From CAWDMN01 sp963803155 (lineage in GTDB: Bacteria; Acidobacteriota; Terriglobia; Versatilivoradales; Versatilivoraceae), in NCBI GenBank assembly GCA_963803155.1, contig CAWDMN010000004.1, positions 1-64,000 on the forward strand: a DNA stretch of 64,000 nt, given 5' to 3'. Below, in pieces: positions 9,424-18,351 of the stretch (position 1 is the first letter of the stretch; each line of letters opens with the position of its first letter). A program made the translations under genes and the position numbers. A model generated the notes under the pieces. The model had not been told where the DNA came from and searched no databases. It saw only the letters and a program-made list of their open reading frames with translations.

Positions 9424-9706
9424 TTTTCATGGCAGCTCGAAGGAAAACATCTTGGGAAAAAGTGGAGCGGGCCTCCGGCCGGCTCGTTCCCGGGGATTAT
9501 TCCCCCCGATTTGGATTGACGCAGACCGGCCTGACGGGCAGTCAAGAACTGGCAGATGGCGGGTCTGCCCCCACCATCGGTTCAATTCGCGCCATAGCTC
9601 CACGGCATCGTTAATCACGAAAATTTTTCACAATTCCGATTTTATAAAAAGTCTGGCTATCTGACATTTGGAGACAACCATGGCAGAATAAAAAAAGGAT
9701 CCCTGG

Positions 9707-10219
9707 TTGAATGTCCTGGCACTCACGACAGTCTTCCTGGCGGTTTGCACCACCCTGTCTACCTTCCGGGGCGGACAATATTCCTCCCGTTCCATGTTGA
9801 ATCAGGCTCAGGCCTCCGATCAATGGGCCTTTTTCCAGGCCAAAAGCCTGAAGGGTTACATCTACGAATCGCAAAAGGATCAATTGGAACTCGCCATGAA
9901 GGAACGGGGAAGAATGATGTCCGAGGAGACCCAGAAATATATTGAAGACCGGATGAAATTCTATTCCGGGAAAATTGCCCAGTACGAAAGGGAAAAGGCT
10001 GATATTACGCAAGCCGCCCACGATCTGGAAAAATCCCGCGATGAAGCGAAAAGCCACTCCAATGCTTTCGGCATTGCCGTTATATTTTTGCAAATTGCCA
10101 TCCTGCTTTCGTCTATCGCGGCTCTACTTAAGAAAAAACCATTATGGTATATCGGGATGATCGTCGGGTTGGGAGGAGTTTTATATTTTGCAAACGGATT
10201 CTGGCTTTTCTTGGGTTGA
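9707..10219 (+). CDS. DUF4337-like membrane protein with disrupted start
   Basis: Two membrane segments flank a charged, probably coiled helix (QASDQWAFFQAKSLK..EREKADITQAAHDLEK), with a C-terminal pair of hydrophobic stretches, as in the DUF4337 family. Function is unknown. The expected start is the ATG at 9680, preceded by GGAGA. It reads Met-Ala-Glu and then a TAA stop at 9689-9691, and the same frame continues with KKDPW into the family-like sequence. A TTG at 9707 preceded by AAAGGA (7-nt gap) could give a protein of about 170 residues that lacks the first nine codons. It is either a recent nonsense mutation, an assembly error, or a gene using the TTG start. Confidence 0.7.
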   Translation: MNVLALTTVFLAVCTTLSTFRGGQYSSRSMLNQAQASDQWAFFQAKSLKGYIYESQKDQLELAMKERGRMMSEETQKYIEDRMKFYSGKIAQYEREKADITQAAHDLEKSRDEAKSHSNAFGIAVIFLQIAILLSSIAALLKKKPLWYIGMIVGLGGVLYFANGFWLFLG

Positions 10220-10399
10220 AGACACTGCTTCACATCCGAGGCCGCATTATGAAAAAGAGCACGGCCCAGGCAATGTTTGCGGGATTTTCATTGTGCCCAC
10301 CGCAACGAAAACCGCGAAAGATTATGAGCATTCAGCTCATCTCTTCCGCGGGTTTCGCAAATTTCTTGGTGGCTCCATTAAAATAGAAAACGGCCGCAA

Positions 10400-10789
10400 T
10401 CAACCTTGAGAGGCTGTTTCCGTTTTCGGGTTTGTCTTGGCAGTTTTCGAGGAAGCCTTCTTGACTTTGGGCTGTTTGGGCGGATTTTTTTCCGCCGCCA
10501 ATTTGGCCTGATTTTCCCGTTTGCGCCTCTCTTGTTGAGCCTTCAACATTTTTTGCCGGGTCTCTTCTGAAACCAGCCGCCGGGGAGCCGCGGTGGCGGA
10601 AGCCGCCGCACGGCGAGTTTTCCCCGCGGAGACAACCGGGGCCGCCATGCCGGCATAGCCCAATTTCCCCAACTGAGAATCGATCTTTCCGCGCAAGGCC
10701 AATAATTCTTTAATCGCCGAGAGACGGGTTTTTTCAATCTTCTCCATCAAATTGATTGCCTGGTCCACCACATTCGCCGCTCTTGCCAT
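10400..10789 (-). CDS. Small basic protein with Lys/Ala/Pro-rich tail
   Basis: About 129 residues. The ATG at 10789 is preceded by AGAGGTGG, which decides it over an upstream Met. The N-terminal half is helical (VDQAINLMEKIEKTRLSAIKELLALRGKI). The C-terminal half is rich in Lys, Ala, Arg and Pro and resembles the disordered tails of histone-H1-like or nucleoid-associated proteins. The segment RLVSEETRQKMLKAQQERR is also seen in small uncharacterised bacterial proteins. A nucleic-acid-binding role is inferred from charge only. It is convergent with the DUF4337-like gene, 180 nt away. Confidence 0.65.
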   Translation of the reverse strand: MARAANVVDQAINLMEKIEKTRLSAIKELLALRGKIDSQLGKLGYAGMAAPVVSAGKTRRAAASATAAPRRLVSEETRQKMLKAQQERRKRENQAKLAAEKNPPKQPKVKKASSKTAKTNPKTETASQG

Positions 10790-10819
10790 GCTGCCACCTC
10801 TTTGAAATGAAATTTTCAG

Positions 10820-10969
10820 GATCGCGGCATATACCGGGCAATGAATATATGAGGATATCATATGCACCGCGATCAACAGCTTTCATCTTATATTATCCTC
10901 GCCGTTCTCGGAATACAAATATATCTGCCAGTGCGCCTATAACTTCGATAAACGACCTGCCCGGTATAT
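10820..10969. repeat. AT-rich stretch with nested inverted repeats
   Basis: Two inverted repeats lie in an AT-rich region upstream of the basic-protein gene: GATCGCGG/CCGCGATC (10820-10827 and 10867-10874) and a 12-bp perfect pair ATATACCGGGCA/TGCCCGGTATAT (10829-10840 and 10958-10969). The surrounding 10,790-11,170 holds no convincing gene. It could be regulatory or the remains of an inserted element. Confidence 0.45.
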
Positions 10970-11175
10970 CAACCTGAATGAGCGCGATTCCCTGGGGATT
11001 CCCGCAAATCCAGTTTATAGCAGTTTTAAATATCGCGAGGACATATAACATTCCATGTATAAGCCGCGTAATCATTAACCGAAACCGAACAAGATATATT
11101 CCATAAAATACCGACAAATGAATTCAGATGGAAACATATGGGGAAAAAGGGAATTGGGCCGATTTATCGGCTAAA

Positions 11176-11313
11176 GGGTGTGTAATTCAAAGTGCGCCAG
11201 GACAGAGAGTGCACCGAGAAATGGAATGCACGGGAGGGCGAGCCTCCCGGCGATTGCTCAGCTCAGCCGATCAACGCGACTTGGTTCACCCTGTCTCACA
11301 TTAAATTACACCC
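11176..11313. repeat. TIR-bounded repeat element, copy C
   Basis: Left end GGGTGTGTAATTCAAAGTG and right end TTAAATTACACCC are inverted repeats with a 2-nt offset. The interior, read as reverse complement, matches copy D at 34,337 over most of its length (AACCAAGTCGC, GATCGGCT, AGCTGAGCAAT), so the copies share cores as well as ends. Confidence 0.7.
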
Positions 11314-11563
11314 GGCGGAAGTATGTCTCCGTGGTATAACCTTAAATTGATCATCCTTCCTCTTGGCTGCCGCGGGTGGTATAATTCCGCATTAAATTCC
11401 GGTTTATATAAATCACTTATAATCTCCTTCAATTATTTGATCGAGAAAGATTTGGTTTTTTAATTGGAACTTATCGAACTCATTTTTCGTTTCAATTCTT
11501 TTGAAACCTGAGTTCGTCCAGGGCAGGTCGTGCAGGGGCTGTGGACAAAAACCGGAGGCGTAA

Positions 11564-12877
11564 ATGAGCAGGAAAATCATTACATTCGCATTGCTAATTT
11601 TGATCCTCTTTATGACGGGAAATATTTTTGGAAGGAAAAGGGATGGCTTCCATTATCGAATAAAAGTTCGGATTGAGCCCGCTTTGCACCGGCTTGAAGC
11701 CGAAACCTGGATCCAACAACCCCCCTCTTCCCGATTTTATTTACAAAAAGGATTCACGCTCCGGCAAGCAACCGTGGAGGGGCGAGCGGTGAAATTTCAT
11801 ACCGATTCTTCCGCTGCACGCTCTATGTTTGCTCAGTTGGGCACTCCCACGGTGGTGGAAGCCGAGAATCCTCGCCAGCTCTATTTGAAATATGATGGAG
11901 AAATTAAAGAGGCCATTTGGGAATGCAATATGATGGGACCTGATTTGGTTGAGTTGGCGCTCTACTCCGCCTGGTTTCCACTTTTTGAGGGGTGGAAAGA
12001 ATTCAGCTTTGAGATGGAAGCCAATACACCGGCCTCTTATCAGGCAACTACCAATAGCCAACTGCAAAAGCAATGGAAAGAACTAGGCCGTACGGTCACT
12101 TCGTGGACATCCTATGCCCCCGGGATAGATATGGTGTTGTTTGCTTCTCCTCGTCTGCACGAGCAGAAAGGGGGGAGCAAGGACTTTCAAGCGGAGGTTT
12201 ATTACGATCGTCTTTCCCCTGACGTGATGAAGACCATGCTGGAGCGGCTGTTGAAGGCAAAGGAGCGGCTTTCCAGCCTATACGGCCCGCCTCAGGTAAA
12301 AGGAATGCTGCGGTTGGTCTACTCTCCCCGCAATGGCCAGGGATATTCCCGGATTCCTCTGATCATTGTCTCTGAAGAGCGGACCAAGCAATCACTAAGC
12401 GAGCAATTGGGGGAAGCCAGGGATTTCCGTCATAATTGCCATGAGCTGGCCCACTTCTGGTGGATACTGGCCGATCCTAACACTCCGGACGATTGGATCA
12501 ATGAGGGACTCGCCGAGTTTTCCGCTTTCCGCATTTCAGAGGAAATATTCGGCAAAGGCTTTGCTGAAATGCGCCTCGGCGATTACCGGCAGAATGCCAG
12601 CGAGAGCAAGACCTCTGAAGCCATTGCCGAGACGGAGCAGTCATCTCCTGACCGCGAAGTCAACCGCTATGACAAAACTGCTTTGATGTTCCTGGAAGCA
12701 CAACGTCGATTTGGAGCCGAGCCGCTGGATAAGGTTCTCAGGGCACTCTATTTGCGATTTGCGGGGAATCATCAAGCCACTACTGCCCTGTTCTTGGATG
12801 AGGTGGAGCGGCAAATGGGAAAAGAGGCTCAGACTTTCTTCCATGAAACCCTCTATCGGAAAGATAGCAAAAAGTGA
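11564..12877 (+). CDS. Exported gluzincin-type metallopeptidase (M1-like)
   Basis: 437 residues with an N-terminal signal peptide or anchor (KIITFALLILILFMTGN). A zinc-binding HELAH motif lies at about 293-297, followed 16 residues later by Glu in DDWINEGLAEF, giving an HExxH-x16-E arrangement close to the x18 spacing of M1 aminopeptidases. The N-terminal half is beta-rich. It is much shorter than full M1 enzymes, so it likely consists of one beta-domain and the catalytic domain. Substrate is unknown; it probably acts in the periplasm or outside the cell. GGAGG lies upstream of the ATG. No same-strand partner is close. Confidence 0.82.
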   Translation: MSRKIITFALLILILFMTGNIFGRKRDGFHYRIKVRIEPALHRLEAETWIQQPPSSRFYLQKGFTLRQATVEGRAVKFHTDSSAARSMFAQLGTPTVVEAENPRQLYLKYDGEIKEAIWECNMMGPDLVELALYSAWFPLFEGWKEFSFEMEANTPASYQATTNSQLQKQWKELGRTVTSWTSYAPGIDMVLFASPRLHEQKGGSKDFQAEVYYDRLSPDVMKTMLERLLKAKERLSSLYGPPQVKGMLRLVYSPRNGQGYSRIPLIIVSEERTKQSLSEQLGEARDFRHNCHELAHFWWILADPNTPDDWINEGLAEFSAFRISEEIFGKGFAEMRLGDYRQNASESKTSEAIAETEQSSPDREVNRYDKTALMFLEAQRRFGAEPLDKVLRALYLRFAGNHQATTALFLDEVERQMGKEAQTFFHETLYRKDSKK

Positions 12878-13006
12878 AACGCCAAATGAATCTCATAACG
12901 GCGCTAATCTCCGGCAGGTTTCTGAATAGAATCTCAGCATTAATTTTCGTGAAACAGGCTACAATGTGGAAACGCACGGCAAGGTAAGACTATTTTTCGA
13001 TAATGG

Positions 13007-13978
13007 GTGAGAGGTGAGCTCCACTTCCCCCCGTCAAAACACCCGTGTAATTCTGGTCGAAAAGGATATTCGGAGTTGACTACCAAGCCAATCTCCAACC
13101 TTGGTCTTACGGTTCGATTGATAATCGGAATCGTTGCTGTGTCGTTTGGGGCGGTCTTCGTTCGTTTCGCCCAAGCCAACTCCATGCCGGTATTAGCAAT
13201 TGCCGCTTGGCGTTTGATTTTTGCCTGCACGGTACTGCTCCCATATTCCTGGATGACCTGTCGCGCTGAAATTCTCTCGATTCCAAGAAGAGAAGCAGGA
13301 CTGGTGACATGTTCAGGAGTCTTCCTGGGTCTGCACTTTGCCGCATGGATCGCCTCTTTAGGCTACACCTCGGTGGCTAGTTCCATGGTGCTAGTCTCGA
13401 TGGGACCGCTATTCGTCGCTCTGGGATCCTGGCTTTTCCTCCATGAATTGCCTGCTCGTAAAACCATCTTCGGCTTGGTGCTGGCCGCCTTGGGCAGCAT
13501 CTGCGTTGGCAGCGGCGATTGGGGCCGGGGAAGCGATCAGTTTCTGGGAGACCTGCTGGCATTGGCTGGCGCGGTCTTTGTGGCTGGATATCTCCTCGTC
13601 GGTCGAAAAGTCCGGGCAAGCCGTTCCTTGGTGGCTTACATTGCTCCGGTGTATGGCATTGCCATGATCACTCTGCTGATTATTCTTGCGGTGGCGCGCC
13701 AGCCACTGCTGGGTTTTTCCTTTGCCGCTTACGGTTGGGCGCTGGCATTGGGATTGTTGCCTCAGCTTGTCGGCCATTCCACGCTGAATTGGGCCTTGGC
13801 CCACTTGTCCGCATCATTCGTCGCTGTCGTTACCCTTGCTGAACCTATTGGGGCCAGCCTCTTGGCTTGGGGAGTTTTGGGGGAGCAGATCAGCCGTCAG
13901 ACGGCTCTTGGCGCAGTACCTATACTTGCGGGGATTTACATCGCTTCCACGGCCGAGCTGAATTCCAAGAAAAAATAG
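13007..13978 (+). CDS. EamA/DMT-family transporter
   Basis: Up to 323 residues with about ten hydrophobic segments in two repeated halves (EamA repeats). Typical signs are FGAVFVRFAQAN in the first helix, AAWRLIFA in the second, and TLAEPIGASLLAWGVLGEQ in the ninth/tenth helix region. Such inner-membrane carriers export amino acids or other small metabolites; the substrate cannot be told. The start is uncertain: GTG at 13007 and TTG at 13076 both keep the first helix, and no strong Shine-Dalgarno marks either. It is convergent with the DinB gene across a long palindrome. Confidence 0.85.
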   Translation: MRGELHFPPSKHPCNSGRKGYSELTTKPISNLGLTVRLIIGIVAVSFGAVFVRFAQANSMPVLAIAAWRLIFACTVLLPYSWMTCRAEILSIPRREAGLVTCSGVFLGLHFAAWIASLGYTSVASSMVLVSMGPLFVALGSWLFLHELPARKTIFGLVLAALGSICVGSGDWGRGSDQFLGDLLALAGAVFVAGYLLVGRKVRASRSLVAYIAPVYGIAMITLLIILAVARQPLLGFSFAAYGWALALGLLPQLVGHSTLNWALAHLSASFVAVVTLAEPIGASLLAWGVLGEQISRQTALGAVPILAGIYIASTAELNSKKK

Positions 13979-13990
13979 GCCCAACATAGG

Positions 13991-14074
13991 ACATGCATGC
14001 CGCACAAAACGGCAAAACCCGAAAGGGGCGGTTCATCCTTGTTGAATCGCCCCTTTCGGGTTCTCCATGCATGT
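13991..14074. repeat. Nested long palindrome between convergent genes
   Basis: An inner stem of at least 15 perfect base pairs (AACCCGAAAGGGGCG at 14016-14030 against CGCCCCTTTCGGGTT at 14048-14062) extends by a G-T pair and TTCA. It is enclosed by an outer pair ACATGCATG/CATGCATGT. It lies 13 nt after the EamA stop and could act as a bidirectional transcription stop, but no T-run follows either arm. Confidence 0.75.
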
Positions 14075-14281
14075 TTCACGAAAGAACAACCAGCTATCGG
14101 TGTGGCATTATTGGCTTGAATCTGCATTGCTCTGGCGCCACTATCCTTATCACTCGCTATCGCTTCGTGCTTGCTGTTTGCTTGACGGGGTTGCTTCGCC
14201 CCACTGCTGGGCCAAAAGTGCGAAGCGCCAACGAGCAATCAGCCAAGCTTTCCTGGCTTGGCCACTGCGTAGCCTACCCCC

Positions 14282-14316
14282 CCATCACTAACCACTATCC
14301 ACTTTTCACCATCCAC
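14282..14316. repeat. Degenerate 7-bp tandem repeat, five units
   Basis: Units read ccatcac, taaccac, tatccac, ttttcac, catccac, an exact 7-nt period with a conserved final CAC. It ends 8 nt before the 3' end of the DinB gene. Similar arrays lie at 15134, 43476 and 46583. Confidence 0.7.
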
Positions 14317-14324
14317 AGGATTTG

Positions 14325-14894
14325 TCACTTCTTTGGCCGGCTGGCGGGAGGAATGATCCCATTCATCCGGGCATAAACCACCATTTGGCCATAATGATCA
14401 AAGCTGTGCCAAACGATGAGGTCAGCCATAAAAAGCTTGGTCGGCTTTCCCCAAGGAACCGTTACTTCTTGGGTCAGATTTGTCTCGTTCAGCTTCGTCA
14501 TGGCTTTATGGGCATAAACAAAAGCTTCCTTGAGATACTTGATGATGTCAGCTTTCGTCTTTAGTGTGGCTGGACCATTCTCATCTTTGCCCGGATCAGC
14601 GGGGGAGGGCTCTCCGATGACACCGGCCGCCGCGGTGTAAATTGCGGCCGCAACATGCGATACCTGCTGGCCAAAAGTGCGAACGCCTTTGAACTCCCCA
14701 TTCGTGGGAGCAAAGCCGAACTTCTCGGCGGGCATTGCCTCGGCCAACGGCACAAATTCGCTTTCCAGCATGCCAATCTCCCGATCGAGAACTTTGGCGA
14801 CCGGGGACAGCTCCGGACCAGCGGCAATCAAAGGGATCGTGACCAAAAACAAACCAAGAACCGACAAACCGATACTGCATACCTTTTTCTTCAT
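14325..14894 (-). CDS. Exported DinB/YfiT-like protein
   Basis: 189 residues. The ATG at 14894 is preceded by AAAGGAG, which decides it over a longer frame starting at 15161. A signal peptide (KKKVCSIGLSVLGLFLVTIPLIAAG) is followed by a four-helix DinB domain with AMPAEKFGFAP, FGQQVSHVAAAIY and the late HSFDHYGQMVVYAR motif. The His residues are the usual metal ligands. Cytoplasmic relatives include thiol-dependent transferases; the substrate here is unknown. The leader indicates a periplasmic role. A 7-bp repeat array lies just past its stop. Confidence 0.85.
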   Translation of the reverse strand: MKKKVCSIGLSVLGLFLVTIPLIAAGPELSPVAKVLDREIGMLESEFVPLAEAMPAEKFGFAPTNGEFKGVRTFGQQVSHVAAAIYTAAAGVIGEPSPADPGKDENGPATLKTKADIIKYLKEAFVYAHKAMTKLNETNLTQEVTVPWGKPTKLFMADLIVWHSFDHYGQMVVYARMNGIIPPASRPKK

Positions 14895-15133
14895 GGAGTC
14901 TCCTTTCAAGTTGGTGTTTCCATTTGTGGATGCAAGAATTATACAAAAAGATGGTTCAATTCCCCGAGTTAAAAAAGCCACGGCGCGGGAATGGATGCCA
15001 GTTGGAAATGATCCTTCAATGCTGGATAGGAGTGGAACATTCGTTTTAAATACCTTACCATCGTGGGGGTCAACGATTTTTTGTCCGCGGATTTTTCTTT
15101 TATTTGGAATAATCATTGAAGGGCACAAATGCT

Positions 15134-15168
15134 TCCTTACTCGCCACTCTTCACTTGTCACCGATCAT
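15134..15168. repeat. Degenerate 7-bp tandem repeat
   Basis: Units tccttac, tcgccac, tcttcac, ttgtcac, cgatcat keep a 7-nt period. It lies in the 342-bp gap (14895-15236) between the DinB and aldo/keto reductase genes. A short hairpin (AACCC-gaa-GGGTT, 15198-15210) followed by gcc and seven T ends at 15220; it could be a weak terminator ahead of the reductase gene. Nothing else is seen in the gap. Confidence 0.5.
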
Positions 15169-15236
15169 TTTTTTTGTAACCGTCAGGGGAAGAACTGAAC
15201 CCGAAGGGTTGCCTTTTTTTGCATTGGAGAGCCACC

Positions 15237-16223
15237 ATGATGATGAAACGCAGGCTTGGTAGTCAAGGGCTCATGGTTTCACAGCTCGGCCTGGGCTGTA
15301 TGGGAATGAGTTGGTCATACGGAACCGCGGATGAAGGAGAGTCGATAGCCACCATTCATCGGGCTCTCGATTTAGGAATTGATTTTTTCGATACCGCGGA
15401 AGTCTATGGCCCTTTTAAAAATGAGGAATTATTGGGGAAGGCACTCAAAGGTCGCCGCGAGAAAACAATCATTGCGACAAAGTTCGGATGGCGCATCGAA
15501 AACGGCCAAATCGCGGGAACGGATAGCCGTCCCGAGCATGTGAAGGATGTGGCTGAAGCATCGCTCCGCCGGCTAGGCGCCGAGACCATCGATCTTTTTT
15601 ATCAGCACCGCGTCGATCCCATGGTTCCGATCGAAGAAACCGTCGGCGCCATGTCAGAGCTAGTGAAAGAGGGAAAGGTGCGCTTTCTGGGGCTCTCAGA
15701 GGCCAGCGAAAATACGATTCGGCGGGCGCATGCGGTACATCCGCTTACGGCCCTCCAAAGCGAATACTCATTGTGGGAACGCAATTTGGAATCCCGGATT
15801 ATTCCAGTTTTGCGAGAACTGGGAATTGGCCTGGTGCCATTCAGCCCACTGGGCCGCGGTTTTCTGACGGGGAAAGCCAAGCCGGCCGAAGAATATCCCG
15901 AAGGGGATTATCGGCGGGGGGACCCGCGTTTCCAGGGGGAAAATTTCCAGGCCAACCTGCGCGCGGCCTCTATTGTTCGCGAGATCGCTGTTCGCAATGA
16001 CGCATCACCGGCTCAAGCCGCCCTGGCTTGGTTGCTTCAAAAAGGGGACGATATCGTCCCCATCCCCGGAACGAAACGGCGAATTTACCTGGAAGAAAAT
16101 TTCCATGCGGCCACCCTGAAGCTCAGCGCCGATGACATACAAATGCTGGATGAGGCACTTTCGTCCCAAAATATCGCTGGCCCTCGCTACAACCCCAAAA
16201 TGATGAAATTCATCGACCGTTGA
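15237..16223 (+). CDS. Aldo/keto reductase
   Basis: 328 residues, normal family length. It belongs to the NADP(H)-dependent (beta/alpha)8 reductases that interconvert carbonyls and alcohols. The catalytic tetrad is visible: Asp and Tyr in FFDTAEVYG, Lys in IIATKFGW, and His in FYQHRVD. The N-terminal RRLGSQGLMVSQLGLGCMGMS resembles the AKR13 (YakC/plant AKR-like) group. The cofactor loop near PIPGTKRRIYLEEN is typical. The first of three consecutive Met codons is chosen, with GGAGA 6 nt upstream. thiM follows after 24 nt on the same strand, so the two are probably co-transcribed. Confidence 0.93.
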   Translation: MMMKRRLGSQGLMVSQLGLGCMGMSWSYGTADEGESIATIHRALDLGIDFFDTAEVYGPFKNEELLGKALKGRREKTIIATKFGWRIENGQIAGTDSRPEHVKDVAEASLRRLGAETIDLFYQHRVDPMVPIEETVGAMSELVKEGKVRFLGLSEASENTIRRAHAVHPLTALQSEYSLWERNLESRIIPVLRELGIGLVPFSPLGRGFLTGKAKPAEEYPEGDYRRGDPRFQGENFQANLRAASIVREIAVRNDASPAQAALAWLLQKGDDIVPIPGTKRRIYLEENFHAATLKLSADDIQMLDEALSSQNIAGPRYNPKMMKFIDR

Positions 16224-16247
16224 TTTCGTCTTCTCCAGGAGATCCCT

Positions 16248-17036
16248 ATGATTTGGCGGGATATTCAGCGAATCCGCGAGGAAGCGCCGCTGATACACAA
16301 TATTACCAACTATGTCGTGATGAACACCACGGCTAATGCTTTGCTTGCCCTTGGGGCTTCTCCCGTAATGGCGCATGCCATCGAAGAGGTAAAGGAAATG
16401 GCCAGTCACGCTCGCGCTTTGGTGATCAACATTGGAACCTTGAGCGCGGTATGGGTGGAAGCCATGGTCAAAGCCGGGCAGGAGGCCGGACGGAGAGGGA
16501 TTCCCATAATCCTGGATCCCGTGGGAAGCGGGGCCACGCACTTCCGCACCTCCGTCGCACAAAGATTGCTCGAGGAGATTTCACCCACGATTGTTCGCGG
16601 CAATGCCTCAGAAATCAGATCGCTGATCCGTACAGGACAAGGGGCCAAAGGAGTCGATAGCATGCACAGGCCTGAAGAGATTCTCGAAGAAGCTCGAGAA
16701 CTTTCCATATCTCGGCAGTGTGTCATCTCGGTCAGCGGTCCCACGGACCTGATTGTGGCAAGGGATTCCCTGATCCGGATCTCAAATGGCCACCCCATGA
16801 TGCCGCGGATTACCGGTTTGGGTTGCACTGCCACGGCGCTGACAGGAGCGTTTGCGGCCGTGAATCCTTCGCCATTTCAGGCAGCGGCACATGCCATGGC
16901 TGTCATGGGAATCGCCGGCGAAATGGCCGCGGAACACGCTGTTGGCCCAGGCAGCTTCCAGATGCATTTTTTGGATGCTCTTTACCTCCTCCAAAAATCA
17001 GACGTTGAATTGCGATTAAAAATGGAGACCGTCTGA
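16248..17036 (+). CDS. thiM: Hydroxyethylthiazole kinase
   Basis: 262 residues, the family length. It phosphorylates 4-methyl-5-(2-hydroxyethyl)thiazole with ATP, salvaging the thiazole half of thiamine. Motifs are PLIHNITNYVVMNTTAN, LGASPVMAHAIEEV, INIGTLS, IPIILDPVGSGATHFR, RGNASEI and the catalytic ITGLGCTATALTGAFAAV, whose Cys-containing anion hole is typical. ThiE and ThiD are not nearby, so the salvage genes are scattered. It follows the aldo/keto reductase gene by 24 nt with AGGAG upstream of the ATG. No TPP riboswitch was recognised ahead of the pair. Confidence 0.95.
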   Translation: MIWRDIQRIREEAPLIHNITNYVVMNTTANALLALGASPVMAHAIEEVKEMASHARALVINIGTLSAVWVEAMVKAGQEAGRRGIPIILDPVGSGATHFRTSVAQRLLEEISPTIVRGNASEIRSLIRTGQGAKGVDSMHRPEEILEEARELSISRQCVISVSGPTDLIVARDSLIRISNGHPMMPRITGLGCTATALTGAFAAVNPSPFQAAAHAMAVMGIAGEMAAEHAVGPGSFQMHFLDALYLLQKSDVELRLKMETV

Positions 17037-17084
17037 TCTGCTGGTGACATGGCGCGGATCTGGTTTGAGCGGTCTTTGGTCCTC

Positions 17085-17180
17085 ACGCTAGTTTGCTTGA
17101 GCCGCAAAAGTCGACGATTTTTGAGTCAAGTTTTGGATTCGAACCAGTAGGTCCCTATAAGCCGAGACGAAGTCTCGATG
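17085..17180. repeat. Dispersed repeat F, copy 1
   Basis: Contains CCGCAAAAGTCGAC, TGAGTCAAGTTTT, GTCCCTATA and the palindrome CGAGACGAAGTCTCG at 17163-17177. The reverse complement of 25,091-25,187 matches it in the same order. It lies in the 391-bp gap after thiM, which holds no convincing gene. Confidence 0.7.
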
Positions 17181-17427
17181 GATTTAGGCAATGTTTTCGC
17201 CTGTTCATCGCCAGAATCGAGGTAAATCGGCTGGATCCAGCTAATCCTCCCATACGAGAAGGAAGAGAAGAAGCAAGAACATGCGCGGCGGGGAATGTTC
17301 ATAATAAAACATCCCAACGCCCGGCGGCCAACTTCCTTGAAACAATTTCCTTCTCGATTCCGTATCCACATAGAGCAGACGCTATTGTGCGGGCTGCCGG
17401 TGGATGAATCTGAAGTGAGGGGATCCG

Positions 17428-17898
17428 ATGCAAAGGCCGAATTATTCCCTGATCATGGCTGGACACTTGACTCTCTGTGCGGCTTTGCTCCATGGAGTGA
17501 GCCTGTTTTTCCTGCCGGAATCGATTGCTTTCTTCAATGGACCACGTTGGCTCTATGACCTGACGTGGGCGGGATTGGTGGGAGTCTGCTGGGGGATCAT
17601 GGCATTTCTGGGAATCCTCAGCCTTTATGCCTATTCCGGCGCTGGGTGGATCCGGCCGCTCCCTGGGTTGAGGGGCGGCTTGACCGCCATCGGCCTGCTC
17701 TTTTTCCTCCGCGGGCTCCTGCTGGCGCCACAACTGTATCTCTGGCCGCGTATTCCCCAATCTGCCCACTGGACCCATCTCCGCTTCATGAGTTTTTCGG
17801 CCATTTCATTATTGATGGGGTTGCTGTATTTGAAAGGGACGATACAAGGGCATCGCAACTGGAAACTGAAGAATGAGGAATCCTCGCCACTATATTGA
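17428..17898 (+). CDS. Four-helix membrane protein, function unknown
   Basis: 156 residues with four hydrophobic segments (starting near residues 8, 46, 82 and 118) and short charged loops. The C-terminus is polar (GHRNWKLKNEESS). GAGGGG lies upstream of the ATG. The layout, with HW and FR residues at helix ends, resembles small DoxX-like or DUF-type inner-membrane proteins, but no family is recognised with confidence. It stands alone. Confidence 0.72.
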   Translation: MQRPNYSLIMAGHLTLCAALLHGVSLFFLPESIAFFNGPRWLYDLTWAGLVGVCWGIMAFLGILSLYAYSGAGWIRPLPGLRGGLTAIGLLFFLRGLLLAPQLYLWPRIPQSAHWTHLRFMSFSAISLLMGLLYLKGTIQGHRNWKLKNEESSPLY

Positions 17899-18351
17899 CT
17901 TCGAACCGGAGTCGAGTGCGGAGGAGTGGAATCAGGCAAAAGGTAGAATAAGGTGCGGATTCAAGCTCGTGGAAGTCGATCCATTGGCTGCAATCATTAT
18001 ATGCTCCCCCATCCCCCAAATTCATTCAGGCTCATGCTGAGAGAGCAACCATCGAGAGCATTTCAAATCAGAGAGCCCACGCTATTTCCGCCGTCTTCCA
18101 TCATCCCACTTCCGGCGAAGGTAAGTTGTTTTTGACTTTTGACAACTCGCCAACATAAAGATAAAGCGCACTTGCCTTGTGAACTGTGCAACATGGAATG
18201 ATCATGTCAACAGCAATGTTGAGCGCTTTCCTTTTTGTCTCCAGTTGAATTAATGCGTAATGAATGAGTAGAATTTGTCAGAGAACAATGTGACATTATC
18301 AAAGCAGATGCCCTGTTGTCCTTACTTTTAGAATATGGTATATGTAATTTT
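17899..18351. other. AT-richer gap before the restriction cassette
   Basis: About 450 bp, lower in GC than the flanks, especially from 18,120 onward. No convincing gene or hairpin is seen. It presumably holds the promoter of the vsr gene. The composition change supports horizontal acquisition of the following cassette. Confidence 0.4.

Noticed and set aside
10893..11117. Leftward 74-codon frame with a hydrophobic start
   Set aside because: TTG start without ribosome-binding site, in an AT-rich repeat region; hydrophobicity alone is not enough.
15162..15236. Possible TPP riboswitch upstream of the reductase-thiM pair
   Set aside because: The CTGAGA and ACCTGATCTGG-type signatures are missing; only a small hairpin with a T-run is present.
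17093..17407. Rightward 104-codon frame after thiM
   Set aside because: Its first part is dispersed repeat F, and no ribosome-binding site or domain is seen.
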